Assembly (NCBI GenBank): GCA_963995505.1
Contig: OZ023190.1
Location: 14,688,092-14,752,091, forward strand
Direction of reading: 5' to 3'
DNA length: 64,000 bases
Origin: Hypericum androsaemum
Taxonomy: Eukaryota; Streptophyta; Magnoliopsida; Malpighiales; Hypericaceae
Under the pieces are notes generated by a model. That model was not told the origin of the DNA. It saw only the letters and a program-made list of their open reading frames with translations, and did not search any database. Below, one piece after another: positions 1-12,306 of the stretch (the stretch's first letter is position 1; every line of letters begins with the position of its first letter). A program made the translations under genes and the position numbers.

Positions 1-209
1 GTATATAATTAATAACCAGAGAAGTCGAGCAAAGCTTAGCCCATCAGCTTTCCGAGCTGCCTGCTATATTGAGTTGAGCCTCGCTGATACGGATGATTAG
101 TTTTTAATCCGTACTTAGGTTTTGTGTGCACCAGTTGTTCTGGATGGGAACTTGAGAATGCTGTTATCCTTTTTTTGACTCGTGTAATTCTTGGTATCTC
201 TTTGTTCAG

Positions 210-512
210 AGGGAGGAATTGAAAGGAGCCATTGTCCTTATTCTTGCGAATAAGCAGGTAAAGAAGCTTCCAGTACCATAAAATTCAAAGAAGGAAGATT
301 GATGTGAGACATTATGGGTCAGAAAGAGAATGTTGGAGATCCTATAAGATCTGAAACGCGTACAATTTTTTCGAATAAGATCTGCCCGGAGCTCTAGACG
401 ATGCTGCAGTAACTGAGGCCTTGGAATTGCACAAGATTAAAAGCCGCCAGGGGCCATCTTTAAATCCTGCGCTGTTAAGGGGGAAGGCCTCTTCGAGGGC
501 TTGGACTGGTAA
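210..512 (+). pseudogene. ARL1 (ADP-ribosylation factor-like 1) gene remnant, 3' end
   Basis: Two exon-like blocks match the C-terminal half of the small GTPase ARL1, a Golgi trafficking regulator. Block 1 (210-257) follows an AG acceptor and reads REELKGAIVLILANKQ, including the guanine-specificity NKQ motif, then meets a GTAAAG donor. Block 2 (about 380-512) reads ALDDAAVTEALELHKIKSRQ. It then loses one base at CGCCAGGGGCC, where the family has a Trp codon, and resumes in another frame as AIFKSCAVKGEGLFEGLDW before a TAA. The start of block 2 also lacks one base relative to the expected Asp codon, and the usual tail after the final Trp is missing. The upstream exons would lie beyond the left edge. 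A decayed gene copy is the simplest reading. An active gene carrying assembly errors is the alternative. Confidence 0.62.
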
Positions 513-1168
513 CAATGCTGCTCTGATCAATGGAGGATACCTTTGTTCAAGTGGTCTCCTTTCTTTTCCAATTCTGTTGGGATGAGTGGTTCTTAAAAGG
601 ATAAGCAGGAAGGATAATCAAGCAATGAGAAACTTTTGCAGATCACGTAATGCAAAATGTAATCAAATTGATTCATCATACTATTGCTGGGTGCATGGAA
701 TGTTCTAAATTAACGGGTAAACCTTGTCTGAATCAAACTTTCCCGCAGGCAGATGACAGCCGTTACTGTCAGATGGAATTCTCTCCTCTCTTCAGGGCCG
801 GTGTTTCATGTTGCTAATCAAAGGACTCACTACATAAATAATCATTTGCAGGTTGTGTAACACCTTAAAAGCTGGAGGGGGCTAATTTACACAAGAAAAA
901 TTCAGCATTGAGCTGACGAGAAAGACCTCGGAAGCATTACCTCTACTGTCAAACAGTGATGTATGTGGCCCATATTTTTGCAAGGAGAAGCTGGCTGGAT
1001 CCACATGTCAATCTACGATTCGGAAGCTGACATTGGCTGGATCCACATGTGAATTAGTTAGTGTACAGAGGATAACCCCACTAATCTTTTTTTGAATTCC
1101 GTTTGATGATGATGCTAATGCGTGGAATCTAGTTCTGACGAAATTTCGTGGATAAGGATCCTTTTGTG
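513..1168. other. Non-coding stretch after the ARL1 remnant
   Basis: No coding potential or RNA gene is visible. A 16-base phrase, GGCTGGATCCACATGT, occurs twice about 43 bases apart near 991 and 1034. The stretch ends at the target duplication of the next element. Confidence 0.5.
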
Positions 1169-1177
1169 GATTAAAGA

Positions 1178-2280
1178 GGGTTATTTTTCGCAGTGGTGTT
1201 GAAAATTCTGACACATCCGAAAATGGAGTTGTCAGTTAAAGTATTCTCTGTCTGGGGTTGGTTAGAAACCGCACAAAATATTGCGGTTTTGATTTGCAAA
1301 GAAACCGCACAAAATTGTGCGATTTTTGGCAAAAACGCACTTTTTTGTGCGGTTTCTTGCACAAGCTGAACATTTGGCTCCGGTTATCGGCTTGGCTCGT
1401 TGTCTACTTTTTTTCTGATTATTTAAAAAAAATTGTAATTATCTCGATTATTTGTAATGTTTATCTTTATTTTCGGTATTTGTAATAATCTTGAACCCTT
1501 CCGTATATAAATTTTCTCTGTACCTCGAATAAAAATGCGTCTTTTTTAGCTAAAAATAGATGGAGTAGTATGGCATTTGATTCCTTCAGATGCTTAAAAG
1601 AAAATTATATGTCCATGACATGCTCGGGAATACGTACAAGAAACATGGACAATTACGTTCATATCTTGTAATGACAATTACAGCCTCTAAATTTGAGCTG
1701 ACTAATAATTTGTAGATATGAAATTAATATTTATATGATATAGTTAGTTGGGGTCAATCTCACCACATCAATAATCCCTTCGACATTACCAGAGAAGAAA
1801 GTGAGTATCCATTTCCCATAAAACACAAGGCCATAATTAGAATGTCGCATAAAAACAGATGGCCAAAAAATGCAACAAATCGTGCGTTTCACATTAAAAA
1901 CTTAAAACGCAAAAAAAGATGCATTTTTATTCGAGGTACAGAGAAAATGTATATACGGAAGGGTTCAAGATTATTACAAATACCGAAAATAAAGATAAAT
2001 ATTACAAATAATCGAGATAATTACAAGTTTTTTCAAATAATCAGAAAAAAGTAGACAACGAGCCGAGCCGATAACCGGAGCCAAATGTTCAGCTTGTGCA
2101 AGAAACTGCACAAAAAAGTGCATTTTTGCCAAAAACCGCACAATTTTGTACAGTTTCTTTGCAAATCAAAACCGCAATATTTTGTGCGGTTTCTAACCAA
2201 CCCCAAACAGGGAATACTTTAACTGACAACTCCATTTTCGGAATTGTCAGAATTTTCAACACCACCGTAGAAAATAACCC
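1178..2280. mobile_element. Foldback MULE-type transposon with long inverted repeats
   Basis: The two ends, 1178-1550 and 1908-2280, are inverted copies of each other over about 370 bases with few differences, which suggests a recent insertion. Both ends start GGGTTATTTT. The element is bordered on both sides by the identical 9-mer GATTAAAGA (1169-1177 and 2281-2289); a 9-bp target duplication is the hallmark of Mutator-like elements. Each arm contains smaller hairpins built from AACCGCACAAAA and TGCGGTTT modules, which could be subterminal transposase-binding sites. The roughly 360-base centre shows no transposase or captured gene, so the element is non-autonomous. Confidence 0.85.
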
Positions 2281-2289
2281 GATTAAAGA

Positions 2290-4471
2290 ACAAGTGTTCT
2301 CGAATTGCCAGTTTCCACTTAATATTCTTGACCACACCAAACTTCCGTGATGTGCATATGATTAGTTTGTTCCCGAACTTGTCCCAAAATTTTGGCAGGC
2401 TTTGATTTGAGACACCTGGGCAGGGATCAGTTGGAGACATACAGATTGTTGTTTCAGCTATTTTACATGATACGGATTTGAGCCGAGCGAGATTTTAAAT
2501 AGAAACAAATTTTCGTACCAAATTTTATCAATTTGTAATTTTAGAATTTGAATTCAAAATTTTTGATTTAATTAGAACATTTTTTTTTACCGGTTAAGCT
2601 AGGATCTGCGGTGTGGTAGGTCGCCATCAAAGGGGGAAGCAGCGTGGCGTGTCTGATAATACAAGCGAGAAGCAGGAGACACGAGGGGGGGGAGTCACAT
2701 GGGAATGAATTCGTCCCGTTGTGCCCATATCTAAAGCTTGCAGGATAGACGTGTTTGGGAGGCCCGTCCTCTTCCTAAACCCAAAAGCCAAGTCACCCAC
2801 AAACTCCCACCAATCTCAACTTGGCCCACTAAGTCATTATTGACCCCTAGTTCCTTCTAGTGGGTGTCGTCAACTACTCAAAAAAAAATTATGTAGTTGC
2901 GAGTAGGGGTATAATACCTCGTTCAAAAAAAATTTAACTTATTTGATTGTACGATCTATATTAGCAAAATATACGTATCTTTTTAGCGAGCTCGGCATTA
3001 TAAATAATATCAGAACAGAATTTTTACTAGTAAAGTTTGATTAAGGGACGAACCAAGCGAAAGCTAGCGGGGAAAAAGACTCGTGTGGAGACACTCAGTG
3101 AGCCATTCAGTTAACAATGTTAAATAATTGTTAACAAAATTTTGTAATCTTTTTCAAAAAAAAAATTGAGCTTGAATGTGGATTAATTTTGAAAAAATTG
3201 AGCTTGAATGTGGATTAATATTGGTTCACGATATCCAAATACCTGAACCAAAGTGTATCCTGTCGTTTTTTGGGGTAAGAATGTATTCTGTCGTTGGAGG
3301 AGAGCTAATGCACGCACCTGTCCATGGGAATAATGAAATTACGTAAAAGCATATATCGCTCACATCGCTGTCTACCCGCCATTTAAGACGGGGGAACCCC
3401 AAACCCAAGAAAACCTTTCTCACGTGGGTCCCATCGACTCCACCACCAGCACCAGCTCACTATTCTATCTCCTCCCTGTTTGGTCATAAGTCATACCCTC
3501 CTCCATGTCGGCCCTCGTCCTCACAAAGGCAAAGCACTCCACAGCCAGCAATATTAGTAATGATAAGCAAGGGTAAACTATTATGGGGCTCTCCTAATTT
3601 GTGAAAAAATTCAATCAGATCTATCCCCATACCATATACATTTTTTTAATATTAAAATTTTAATTGGGGATCTATTTGGTAGAACAAATTGTTTACCATA
3701 TTTTTGATAATACATAGTAATTGTAAAATGAAAATTTTATTTTGTTAGATTAATTTAGCTGATTGTAGATCTTATGTTCAATTAATCAGATTGCATTCAT
3801 TGGTCAATTGTATTTATATCTAGTCCTTTCACTACAATAGATAGATTGAGGATTTATATTATTGTAAATTTTAAAATAAAGATTTGTTTGAACGAATTCA
3901 CGCAGTTATTTAACGTATAGTGTAATAAATTAAATCCTTAAGATCTTGATCTTACAAAAAAATCCATGTTTCCCTTTTCCTTGTCATCATTTGAGGTCTT
4001 TCCCAATTTGACATAGATTGACTGTTCAACTTAGTAAGTATCCAATTAGCATGTATTTTCGAAAAAAATTAAAAAATTCCCATGCAATAGTCAGTTTAGG
4101 ATTGATTACGAGATTTCGAAAAATTGATTGACCAAATAGTATTTTGCCGATAATTCAATTATCAATCCAGGAAAGGGAATAGAAACGAACCCAGCACCAT
4201 TATTTGGCTAAGCTTGATCCAGGTGTCATCCTCCCATTGGCCAGATTCCGGATCTCCTCGGTCCCACAAGATAGAGGAGCTCCCACAAAGCACAGAAAAT
4301 CCAAGCGAGCAACCAAAATTGCACTGCACCCGTCTCTCTCTCTCCATCCATTACAGTACCCTCCCTCCGCTGCGCGTGAACTGAAACCCACTCGCTCACT
4401 CTCCCCCTCGCCCACTAACTTCACAAACAAAATAGAAAGAAAAACCTAAAGAGAATTAAGAAAAGGAAGCG

Positions 4472-4503
<32 letters not shown>

Positions 4504-4520
4504 TTGGACTATTTTTAGTG
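2290..4520. other. Intergenic region and promoter side of the CONSTANS-like gene
   Basis: This is AT-rich non-coding DNA. A phrase of about 33 bases containing AATTGAGCTTGAATGTGG is duplicated in tandem near 3161-3220. A CACGTG G-box followed by GTCCC lies at 3421-3426, about 1.1 kb upstream of the B-box gene start; it may or may not be used. From about 4330 the DNA becomes pyrimidine-rich and then purine-rich, like a plant 5' leader. No other gene is seen. Confidence 0.5.
4477..4503 (+). repeat. (AG)n microsatellite in the 5' leader
   Basis: An uninterrupted AG run ends 17 bases before the start codon of the CONSTANS-like gene. GA runs in plant 5' leaders can bind BPC/GAGA-type factors. That role is inferred from position only. 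Confidence 0.9.
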
Positions 4521-5594
4521 ATGGCGTCGAAGCTGTGCGACTCGTGCAAGTCGGCGGCGCCGAGCGTGTTCTGTAGGGCGGACTCTGCGTTCCTGTGCGT
4601 CAACTGCGACGCCAGGGTCCACGCGGCCAACAAGCTCGCGTCCCGCCACGCGCGCGTCTGGATGTGCGAGGTCTGCGAGCAGGCCCCCGCGCACGTGACC
4701 TGCAAGGCGGACGCCGCCGCGCTCTGCGTCTCCTGCGACCGCGACATCCACTCCGCCAACCCCCTAGCGAGCCGCCACGAGCGCGTCCCCATCGCGCCCT
4801 TCTACGACCCCATCCCACGCGCCTCCGGAGCCGGAGCCTGCGGATTCGAGGATGACGACGAGGACGTGGCCGAGGCCGCGTCCTGGCTCAAGCCCGACCC
4901 CTACGCTTGCTCCTTCCCGGAGATGGCGGACCCGTTCCTGGACCTGGACTACGTGGACGCCAAGCAAGAGGAGGAGGAGGACGCCACCGCCGGGGATAAC
5001 AACAGCTCCGGGACGACCGACGGCGTCGTGCCGGTCCAGAGTCAGCTGATCCCTCATCAGCTGGTTAGCGACCACGGCTCGTGCTTCGAGCTCGACTTCT
5101 CCTCCCCGCCCAAGCCGGCTCCCTTCCCTCCGTACCACTTCCACTCCTCCACCCCTTGCCTCAGCCACAGCGTAAGCTTATTATTTCCCAATCTACATGA
5201 TTTGAACTCGAGATCTTTATTCGAAGCAATACTAAACTTCGGATTGTGGTGACAGGTGTCGTCGTCGTCGATGGAGGTAGGGGTGGTGCCAGAGGGGGAC
5301 ATATACAGCAGCGGAGGAGGGCAGCAGGTAGGGATGATGGATCAGGCGAAGGAGACGGTGGTTCTGTCCGGGGTGGACAGGGAGGCGAGGGTGCTACGGT
5401 ATAGGGAGAAGAGGAAGAACCGAAAGTTCGAGAAGACCATCCGCTACGCATCCAGGAAGGCCTACGCCGAGACCCGCCCCAGGATCAAGGGCCGGTTCGC
5501 CAAGCGTACTGACCTCGACCACGACCACGACCACGACCACCTTGTCGACCACACCTCGTCGCTCTTCGGCTTCAGAGTCGTCCCTTCATATTGA
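4521..5594 (+). CDS. CONSTANS-like B-box/CCT transcription factor (group I COL)
   Basis: Two exons, 4521-5171 and 5256-5594, join across an 84-base GT-AG intron to give 329 residues. The first B-box has C6, C9, C18, D21, C26, C29, H34 and H43. The second has C49, C52, C61, D64, C69, C72, H77 and H86, the full zinc-binding set of a two-box COL protein. A middle acidic region is followed by a CCT domain at about 259-301 ([20 protein letters not shown] onward), which carries the nuclear and DNA/NF-Y binding surface. The C terminus GFRVVPSY resembles the VP motif through which group I COL proteins contact COP1. The family works in the nucleus in light signalling and photoperiodic flowering. A DHDHDHDH run sits between CCT and VP. 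GC content is very high in exon 1. The ATG at 4521 is used because the protein begins MASKLCDSC as in relatives. Which COL (CO/Hd1 or COL3-5) cannot be decided here. Confidence 0.95.
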
Positions 5595-6720
5595 TGATCT
5601 CCCTCATTTCTTATTATTCAGTTATAGTTTAACTATCCATATAGTTCCTTGCTAATTTCGTTTTTGTTTTACCAAACGGGGGGGGTTCGTTTTGGTGCCT
5701 CTTTTTGCCTCCTGCTTCAAATTCTCTGTAATTTCCTTCCATCTTCATCCTTTTTGTCCTCCGCTTTGAAGGGGATTGGCTCATGTACTCTAGAACTGTA
5801 CTACTTCCATGTTCCTGCTGTTTGACGTTGTGTATATACTGTACACATATATATATCAAGTAGTTTTCATTACCATAATGTTTTCAATGTTCAATTAGGG
5901 AAAAAAGAGCTGGGTGTGTTATAATCAATTCAAATATTAAAGTAATAAATATTTTATTTTTTCCTCACAATTACAATTAGCAAATTATTAGTCCTCGGGT
6001 TGGAGAGTTCATTGGTAAATAACATTTGTGGTGGTTGGAGGGAGATTTGCTTGTTCATATGTTGATGACAGGGTTCAGTTGAGAATCAAAATCTCAGTGG
6101 TCATTGGCTAAAACACCAAAAGAATCATTATTCTCTATCACTTGTTCAACTAAACACTAACAAAAAGTATTCAGATTCTTGTTGAATGCGGCTGGCTGGA
6201 GTTAGTGTTGGCGGCATTAATTGATAATTTAAATAATGGATTTCTTGAAAATATGCACCATGGTTTAGTTTCTATTTTAGATGGCCGAAAACGACAGGTG
6301 TCCGAAGCTACGAGAATCGATGATAGCATTGAAGTTAAATTTCGATCATGGAGAATTTGTTTTTCATGGTTGTTATTCGACTTAAATTTATATATCGATA
6401 TCCGAAGAACAACAAGTCTATTAAAAAATCACATATTTTGAGGGAAAAATTGGGAGTTTATTGCTAGGCGAGAAAATGCCCGCTGTTACCTGGTCCCCCA
6501 CCTTGTTTGTTGTTCCACTTGTTTTTTAATCGGCTCGTGATTCAGCAATTATCTAATGGCCGGCGATTGCTTGAGAGTCAATTTTGTGTTGGGTGACTTT
6601 TGGCCGTTTGCTTCCGCGTCCATGAAAATACGCAAGTAATCGAGTCAGGTTTCACTTTCAAAAACAAAATGGGGGTCTCTCTCTATCGATTTTTCCGCAA
6701 CCCATCCACATAGAGTACCA
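5595..6720. other. 3' flank of the COL gene and intergenic DNA
   Basis: The first 300 bases are T-rich and look like a 3' UTR. Beyond that nothing is recognised. The stretch ends in GAGTACCA, a possible target duplication of the following hAT remnant. Confidence 0.5.
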
Positions 6721-8629
6721 GGAGTGAGTAAAAAATTTAATATCCAATTTTTTTCGGACTCGGATTAGGATAATTTTATGTTCGAATTTGGATTATCCAT
6801 TTTTTTTAAAATTTGGATTCAAAATTCAGATATAAAAACTTAAATTTGGATTATCCGAAGATCCGAATATCTAATTATATATATATATATATATAATATA
6901 ACATAATATATAATTAGAAGTTAGGAATTCTAGTGGGGTGGGCCTATTTGTTTAGCAAATTAGAAGGAACTCAAAAAGTCACGGCCGACGACTCTCCTTC
7001 TTCCTTGAGAATCGAGAGGTCAGAAGCGCAAAAATTAAAATCACTTAGAAATCCTAAATAAAATATTCGAACAACTCTGGTCACCTCTTCCGTGCAAGCA
7101 GCAGCTCTGGTCGAAGCCTGGTCGTCTCTGTAGGCCATGGACTCCGGTCATCTCAGCTGGATTCAAATAGTATAGTTGTCTTAATCTATTTCTTCATTTC
7201 AGCGTGAACAAGTTAGTTCTGTAGATTTTTTTTTTGTTACTTTTCGTTGCTTTGGTTAATTGTGCTCTAGGTTATTTTGTTAATTTCTTGTTGTTATTTG
7301 CGTGCTTTCTATTGAAGTTGTTGACTATTGGTAATTTGCGTAAGTATAAATTGTTATTGCTTTGATTTCTATTGCTTTGGTTTCTTGTTAGTTTACTTGT
7401 TGCTTTGTAAGTATAAATTGTTATTGAAGCTGTTGACTGTTGGTGATTTCTATTGGGTTAGCATATTCTGCATGTGTTACATATTGTTTGAGTTTGGGTT
7501 TCCATTCATTGTTTTGGTTTGTACAGCTTTTGTTACATATTGGTTTAGTTGTATTTGCAGGATGAACAAAGACATGTTATGGAGGGGGCAACACTACCAT
7601 CCAATGCCCATATAACCCCAATGTTTCCATCATCACTGCGAAAAAAAAAGATATGAACTAGGACAGAATTTTGGAAGAGTTTTGAGAAATTTAGTAAAGA
7701 AACCGAAACAATAGCCCGATGTCTTCATTGCAAGAAAGAGCTATTTACTAACACTCAAAATGAAACGGCACCCTCAAAAATCATTTGGCCATATGTAAAG
7801 GGAAGAATCTTTCGGAGTATAACCAAGCGCAGCTGGTAGGAATGGTAGTACATGGTGAGAAATCTCTTGTCACTTATAAGTATGATTATGATGCCGTGAG
7901 AAAGGCTTTTGCAGAAAGCTTCGGAGGCTACATTTAGTAAAGGAGGACGAGTACTTATGCATTTAGGAGTTCATTGTCTCCTAGGATTGTAGAATCTCTC
8001 TTATGTGCTCAACTTCGAGGCATGTCATCACATATCAATATTAAAGAAGATTTCGATGAAATGGGAAGAGCTTAAGGATGGTAATGATTTTGTTCCTTTT
8101 AATTATAAGTTATTTCAATGTCACGTTTTCATTTACTAATAATCCATTGCATATACTTTCAATTGCAGGTTTTTTGTCCATGGGATGAATATATACTAAA
8201 AATTTATGGATTCGAAGAGTCCATGTTGATGAGCTATTGAAAAAGAGCTTCAGAATTCTTTGCATATTGAAGAGCTATTAGGAAGCTCATTTTGAAGAGT
8301 TTGGATACCACTATAAGCTAAAAAAATTATTTTACTTTGCAGATGAAATTGTTTCAAGTTTTGATGCCACTGTTGTCTGTTTATTTGAAGATTTAAAAAG
8401 GAGATGTAAAAAGTTCGATGTTTAAAATTTGAAGAAAGGAAGTTGGAATTGTTTGAAAATGTTTGAAGACTTAAAATTAGGATAATTCGAATTATCTGAA
8501 TCCGAAATAATTTCGAATTTCAAATTTTGAATAACTCTGTATTCAGATTCTGATAAAAAATAATAATTTCAGATATTTTTAATAATAAAAATTTTGGATA
8601 ATTTAAATTTAGATTATCCGAATGCTCAC
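6721..8629 (+). mobile_element. Decayed, internally deleted hAT transposon
   Basis: The left end begins GGAGTGAGTAAA and the right end finishes AATGCTCAC, which are imperfect inverted ends of plant hAT style. Both subterminal regions are rich in GGATTATCC-like words in opposite orientation. Flanks GAGTACCA and GAGTAATA agree at 6 of 8 positions, as expected for an eroded 8-bp duplication. Inside, about 7670-7800 translates to a BED zinc-finger start (FWKSFEKFSKET, then ARCLHCKKEL). About 7930-8060 translates in shifting frames to the C-terminal hAT dimerisation motif (FSKGGRVL, then RSSLSPRIVESLLCAQL). The catalytic middle is missing and frames are broken, so no active transposase is made. 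Confidence 0.65.
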
Positions 8630-9535
8630 GAGTAATATGGAAACAACCTTCACATTCAGCTTTTAAGTGAGTTCCCAAGCGCTGGTTGGAGCTGGGCCCA
8701 ATAGTTATGGACCAGTATCGAGATTCAACAGTTAGGCCCTTTCCGTGTACGACGCAGGCTTTTATTGACTGCTCTATTGGGTCACTTACAGGCAACCCAA
8801 TAAACGAGGATGACATACCCCCGAGTCTATTAACATTTGTGAGACTTGAATACTTCCTAAAGTAAATTTAAGTCTCTTACGAATTGTACCAACTCCGACT
8901 CAAGATTCTACTAGTTGGCAGAGGTATTCATATGACATTCCTTGGGTCATGTTTGACCGTACCTTTTGTCATGGAGTTGAACGAGTCAGCAGTCATCATC
9001 CCTTGCCGGCCAAGGATAAGAAATCTCAGACGCCATGACATAAACAAATAATGATAATTCAACAAGACTTAATTTATTTTGAAAGGTTCAACAAGACTTA
9101 TGGAACGACCTACTTCCCCACGCACTAGCTATGATCATCGTCCATAAATTACTAGCATTCCAGATTCACTTAGAACTTGCTAGCAGGCTATTAACTAAAA
9201 GTGCAGGCCAACACATGAAACATCCGCGGCAAACAAGATCGATAGATAATAACATTTACAGCATGAAGATCAAATATAGTCATCCGAGACTCTACAATAT
9301 GGCAAGTATATAAGTACATGAAGCTAGGCAAAGAAAAGAATTTCCGTTCTAGAGGCTGAGATGCGCGCTACATGTTACAGCCAAACATGTAACCTATGTT
9401 TGCTCAGAGATCTATCTTTTTGCAGACGATGACACTGGTCATGATTATCTTGCTAGCAGCAAAGCAAAGACTAAATTAAAGTTCGATTGTTTTTACCTAT
9501 TTGGTGAGAATTCTGAAGTACCAGGATGTAGCATG
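8630..9535. other. Intergenic DNA and probable 3' UTR of the PP2C gene
   Basis: No coding region or repeat is recognised. About 9340-9535 adjoins the stop codon of the minus-strand phosphatase and is probably its 3' UTR. Confidence 0.5.
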
Positions 9536-11779
9536 CTAGGCAGAAACACCACGGGAAGTACCACCTTGATTTGCCAAGAACCGAACAACAACGCAGGTGA
9601 TGTTATCCGCACTACCTCTCTGGTAGGCCTCTTGCAACAGCCTCTTAGCACCCTGCTCTGGGTCACTGATGGGTTTGATCATTTCAACAGCTTCCTGAGA
9701 TAAGTACAAGGTAACATAGACGGAAAATATGAGCCACTTGACCTTGTCTGGTGAATGTAGTTGCAGAAAAGGCAGATACAGAAGGCGCTAGAAAGACAAA
9801 AGGTTGTGTTTTGAGGAAACCTCGTTTGAGACAACATCCCAAAGCCCATCACTTGCAAGGATAAGGAATTCCAGAGAACTATCAACCTTCACCTCCTGCG
9901 ATTCGAATGAAGATCATCAATGTTTAAGCATGCTTAAAACGTTAAAAAAAAAGAATCCAGTTACACGTCGTCTCGCCCCAAAATCAGATGCACAGGCATA
10001 TCATGTACACTGGCAGTTATCATCTGACGGCCTAATTGATAACTAGCCTTCAACAATGGCAGTGGCTCTGGCTCATAAAGCCTTTCTTCTTTCTTGCTCC
10101 ACTAAAAGCTGAAGTCTACGAGTAGGGTTGTGCATCAAGGGAGAACAGTACAAATCATACCTGAATTTCTGGATCAGCGACAACATATTGCTTCAAAAGC
10201 CTGTCACCAAATGCACGAGAGACAGCAAGAACGCCACCGACTCTCCAGGTACCTATCATCATATGTTTGACCCACAAACAAGAACCACATCACAATAAAG
10301 CTCAACAGAAAGTGCAACATACGATAAGCATTAGATCTTTTTCTTGATAATCTAGGGAAGTTAGTACCTGCCCACATCACAAATCCTCCAGCATCCTCGA
10401 TTCGTTGCCTCTCGTCAGTCTGGTCTGGCTTGTGATCGCGAGAAACAGCAATAGCTACAAAATTGATGGCACATTAAAGAACTGGACCACCTAGTAATTT
10501 GCAACTTTCTCATTCAACATCCAAATAAAGAATCCAGAGGAACAAATCATGAGAATGGAAATCCTGGACGGCTGAAACATGCATCTTGCTCAGAAGCATA
10601 TGAAAAGGAATGGTACATAGTTGGATGGGAAGTTCCATCTCTCACCATTGCCACTGCGGCAAATAACAGCTCTCGAGTCTCCAACATTTGCAACAAGCAA
10701 CCGATCCCCGACAAGAACAGCAGTTGAAGCAGTTGAGCCAGCATCCCGGTTTCCATTAGCATCGGACTTCAGAAAATCTGAATCTGTGTGATTGTATGCA
10801 TCGGCTGGAGTAATAAGAAACAGTGAAACAAAATTAGCTACGAGTAAATTCGATTATCCCAGACTCGTTGCACAGACCTTAGAGCACTAGAAGAGTGAAG
10901 AACCTATGGCTGATTTTGTATCAGAAGTGAACTTCGGATGCTTGATCAGATTACTGAAAAGATTTTGCTTGACATATTCGGCTGCTCGTGCACCACCATG
11001 ACCTGAAACCACAACAGAGTATTTCCCACATAATCCACCAATATATAAAAAAAGGAGACCAGCTGAAATAAAACTACAGATATGCAATACCAGAAAGAAA
11101 TCTGGAAGAAAAATAACTACAGCTGATTACACGAGAACCTAGTTTTGTGCTAGCTACAATATGAGAGAGAGGAGAATACCATCGAAAACTCCAAAGAGAC
11201 CAATTATCTCTCCGTCAACGCTATCAATGCGGGTCTCATAAAAGTCCTCCATGGAAGATCTTTTCCCCGGAGAGCTTGCGAAGCCATAGTTGAACTTCCC
11301 GTTTTGACTGTAGCAGAACACATTAGAACATTTCATCAAACAGTTCATACTCAACCACAAGAAGCATTCTAACACGACATCTCATCCCCGGAGAGAATCC
11401 AGAGTCGTCAACAAAAAAGATCGGCGCCTGTCCAGAAGAGACAGGCGTAGATCAAGAAAATAACGGAAAAAAAATTTCAAAATAAAATCGCAACAAGGAC
11501 GAGAAAAAAATTTATAACAGAGAACCGGATCCATAAAAAATAACAATCAATACCGTACGCTGCGTTAAGAGTACGCAAGGACACCTCAATCATTTATTCG
11601 TTATTTTTGTTTTTGTTCCGGATGGATACAAGAATATGCCAGACCAGAATTGATTGGAAAAAGAGATAAAAACGAAACGGAAAAGGGATCGGGAAAGACC
11701 TGAGACCGCCACCGCTGACGGGGCCGTCATCGGCGTAGACCTGGCTGGAGGAGCCAAGGACGGTGCTGAGGTATCCCAT
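9536..11779 (-). CDS. Protein phosphatase 2C, WIN2-like (clade F)
   Basis: This is a metal-dependent Ser/Thr phosphatase. Eight exons run 11779-11700, 11307-11180, 11002-10904, 10804-10646, 10454-10368, 10252-10161, 9895-9821 and 9694-9536. All junctions are GT-AG and phases match, giving 292 residues. Signature motifs in order are [13 protein letters not shown] (about 43-55), FGVFDGHGG (metal ligands D69 and G70), [35 protein letters not shown] and [11 protein letters not shown]. From memory, Arabidopsis WIN2 (At4g31750), which interacts with the effector HopW1-1, starts with a similar MGYL peptide; that guides the chosen start. The frame stays open upstream to an ATG at 12139 and would add 120 residues including a hydrophobic stretch, so a longer membrane-anchored form is possible. 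The short C-terminal tail is a few residues shorter than in relatives. Confidence 0.93.
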
Positions 11780-12274
11780 ATTTGTATCTCCGGACCAGAA
11801 AATATTATCACTACAAGCACAACCGTCGCCGTCCGATCGGGGAACTCCGGCGTGGCAGCTACCGCTTCTCGTTTCGCAGATCGCGATCAAGAATACTACT
11901 CCGAACAACAGGAGAATCTTCGTTCGGCCGAGGAGTAGTAGGAGGACGGTTATCCCTTTCCGGTGCCTCCTGACGGTACCGCTCTGGTCATTTAGCGCCA
12001 CCGATTCGAATCCTGGAACTATCGAACTCGACCTGAAATAATCAGAAGGGAAAAAAAGATAATTAAGAAGCAAGAGGATTCCAAAACAGAGGAAGACGCG
12101 TTGATTAGAAGATAACGAGGAGGAAAAATCACATGGCATGGAAACCGAAAAAGCCAAACAAATCGTAAAGGTGAAGAGATCGAGATGAGGCAAAGAGGCG
12201 ACGACCTGAAGGGAGAAGAAATGGCGTGTGGAGATGGGAAGGGAAAGGAGCGAATCGGCGGGGCGGGGGAGGGG

Positions 12275-12306
<32 letters not shown>

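Noticed and set aside
4421..5451. Many overlapping open frames on both strands around the CONSTANS-like gene
   Set aside because: They are shadows of a very GC-rich coding exon and show no domain. The B-box/CCT frame explains the region.
7328..7615. A hydrophobic 95-codon ORF
   Set aside because: It is a T-rich, low-complexity stretch inside the hAT remnant. The apparent membrane protein is a composition effect.
11594..12041. Plus-strand ORFs opposite the PP2C first exon
   Set aside because: They overlap a well-supported exon and its leader on the other strand and have no domain.
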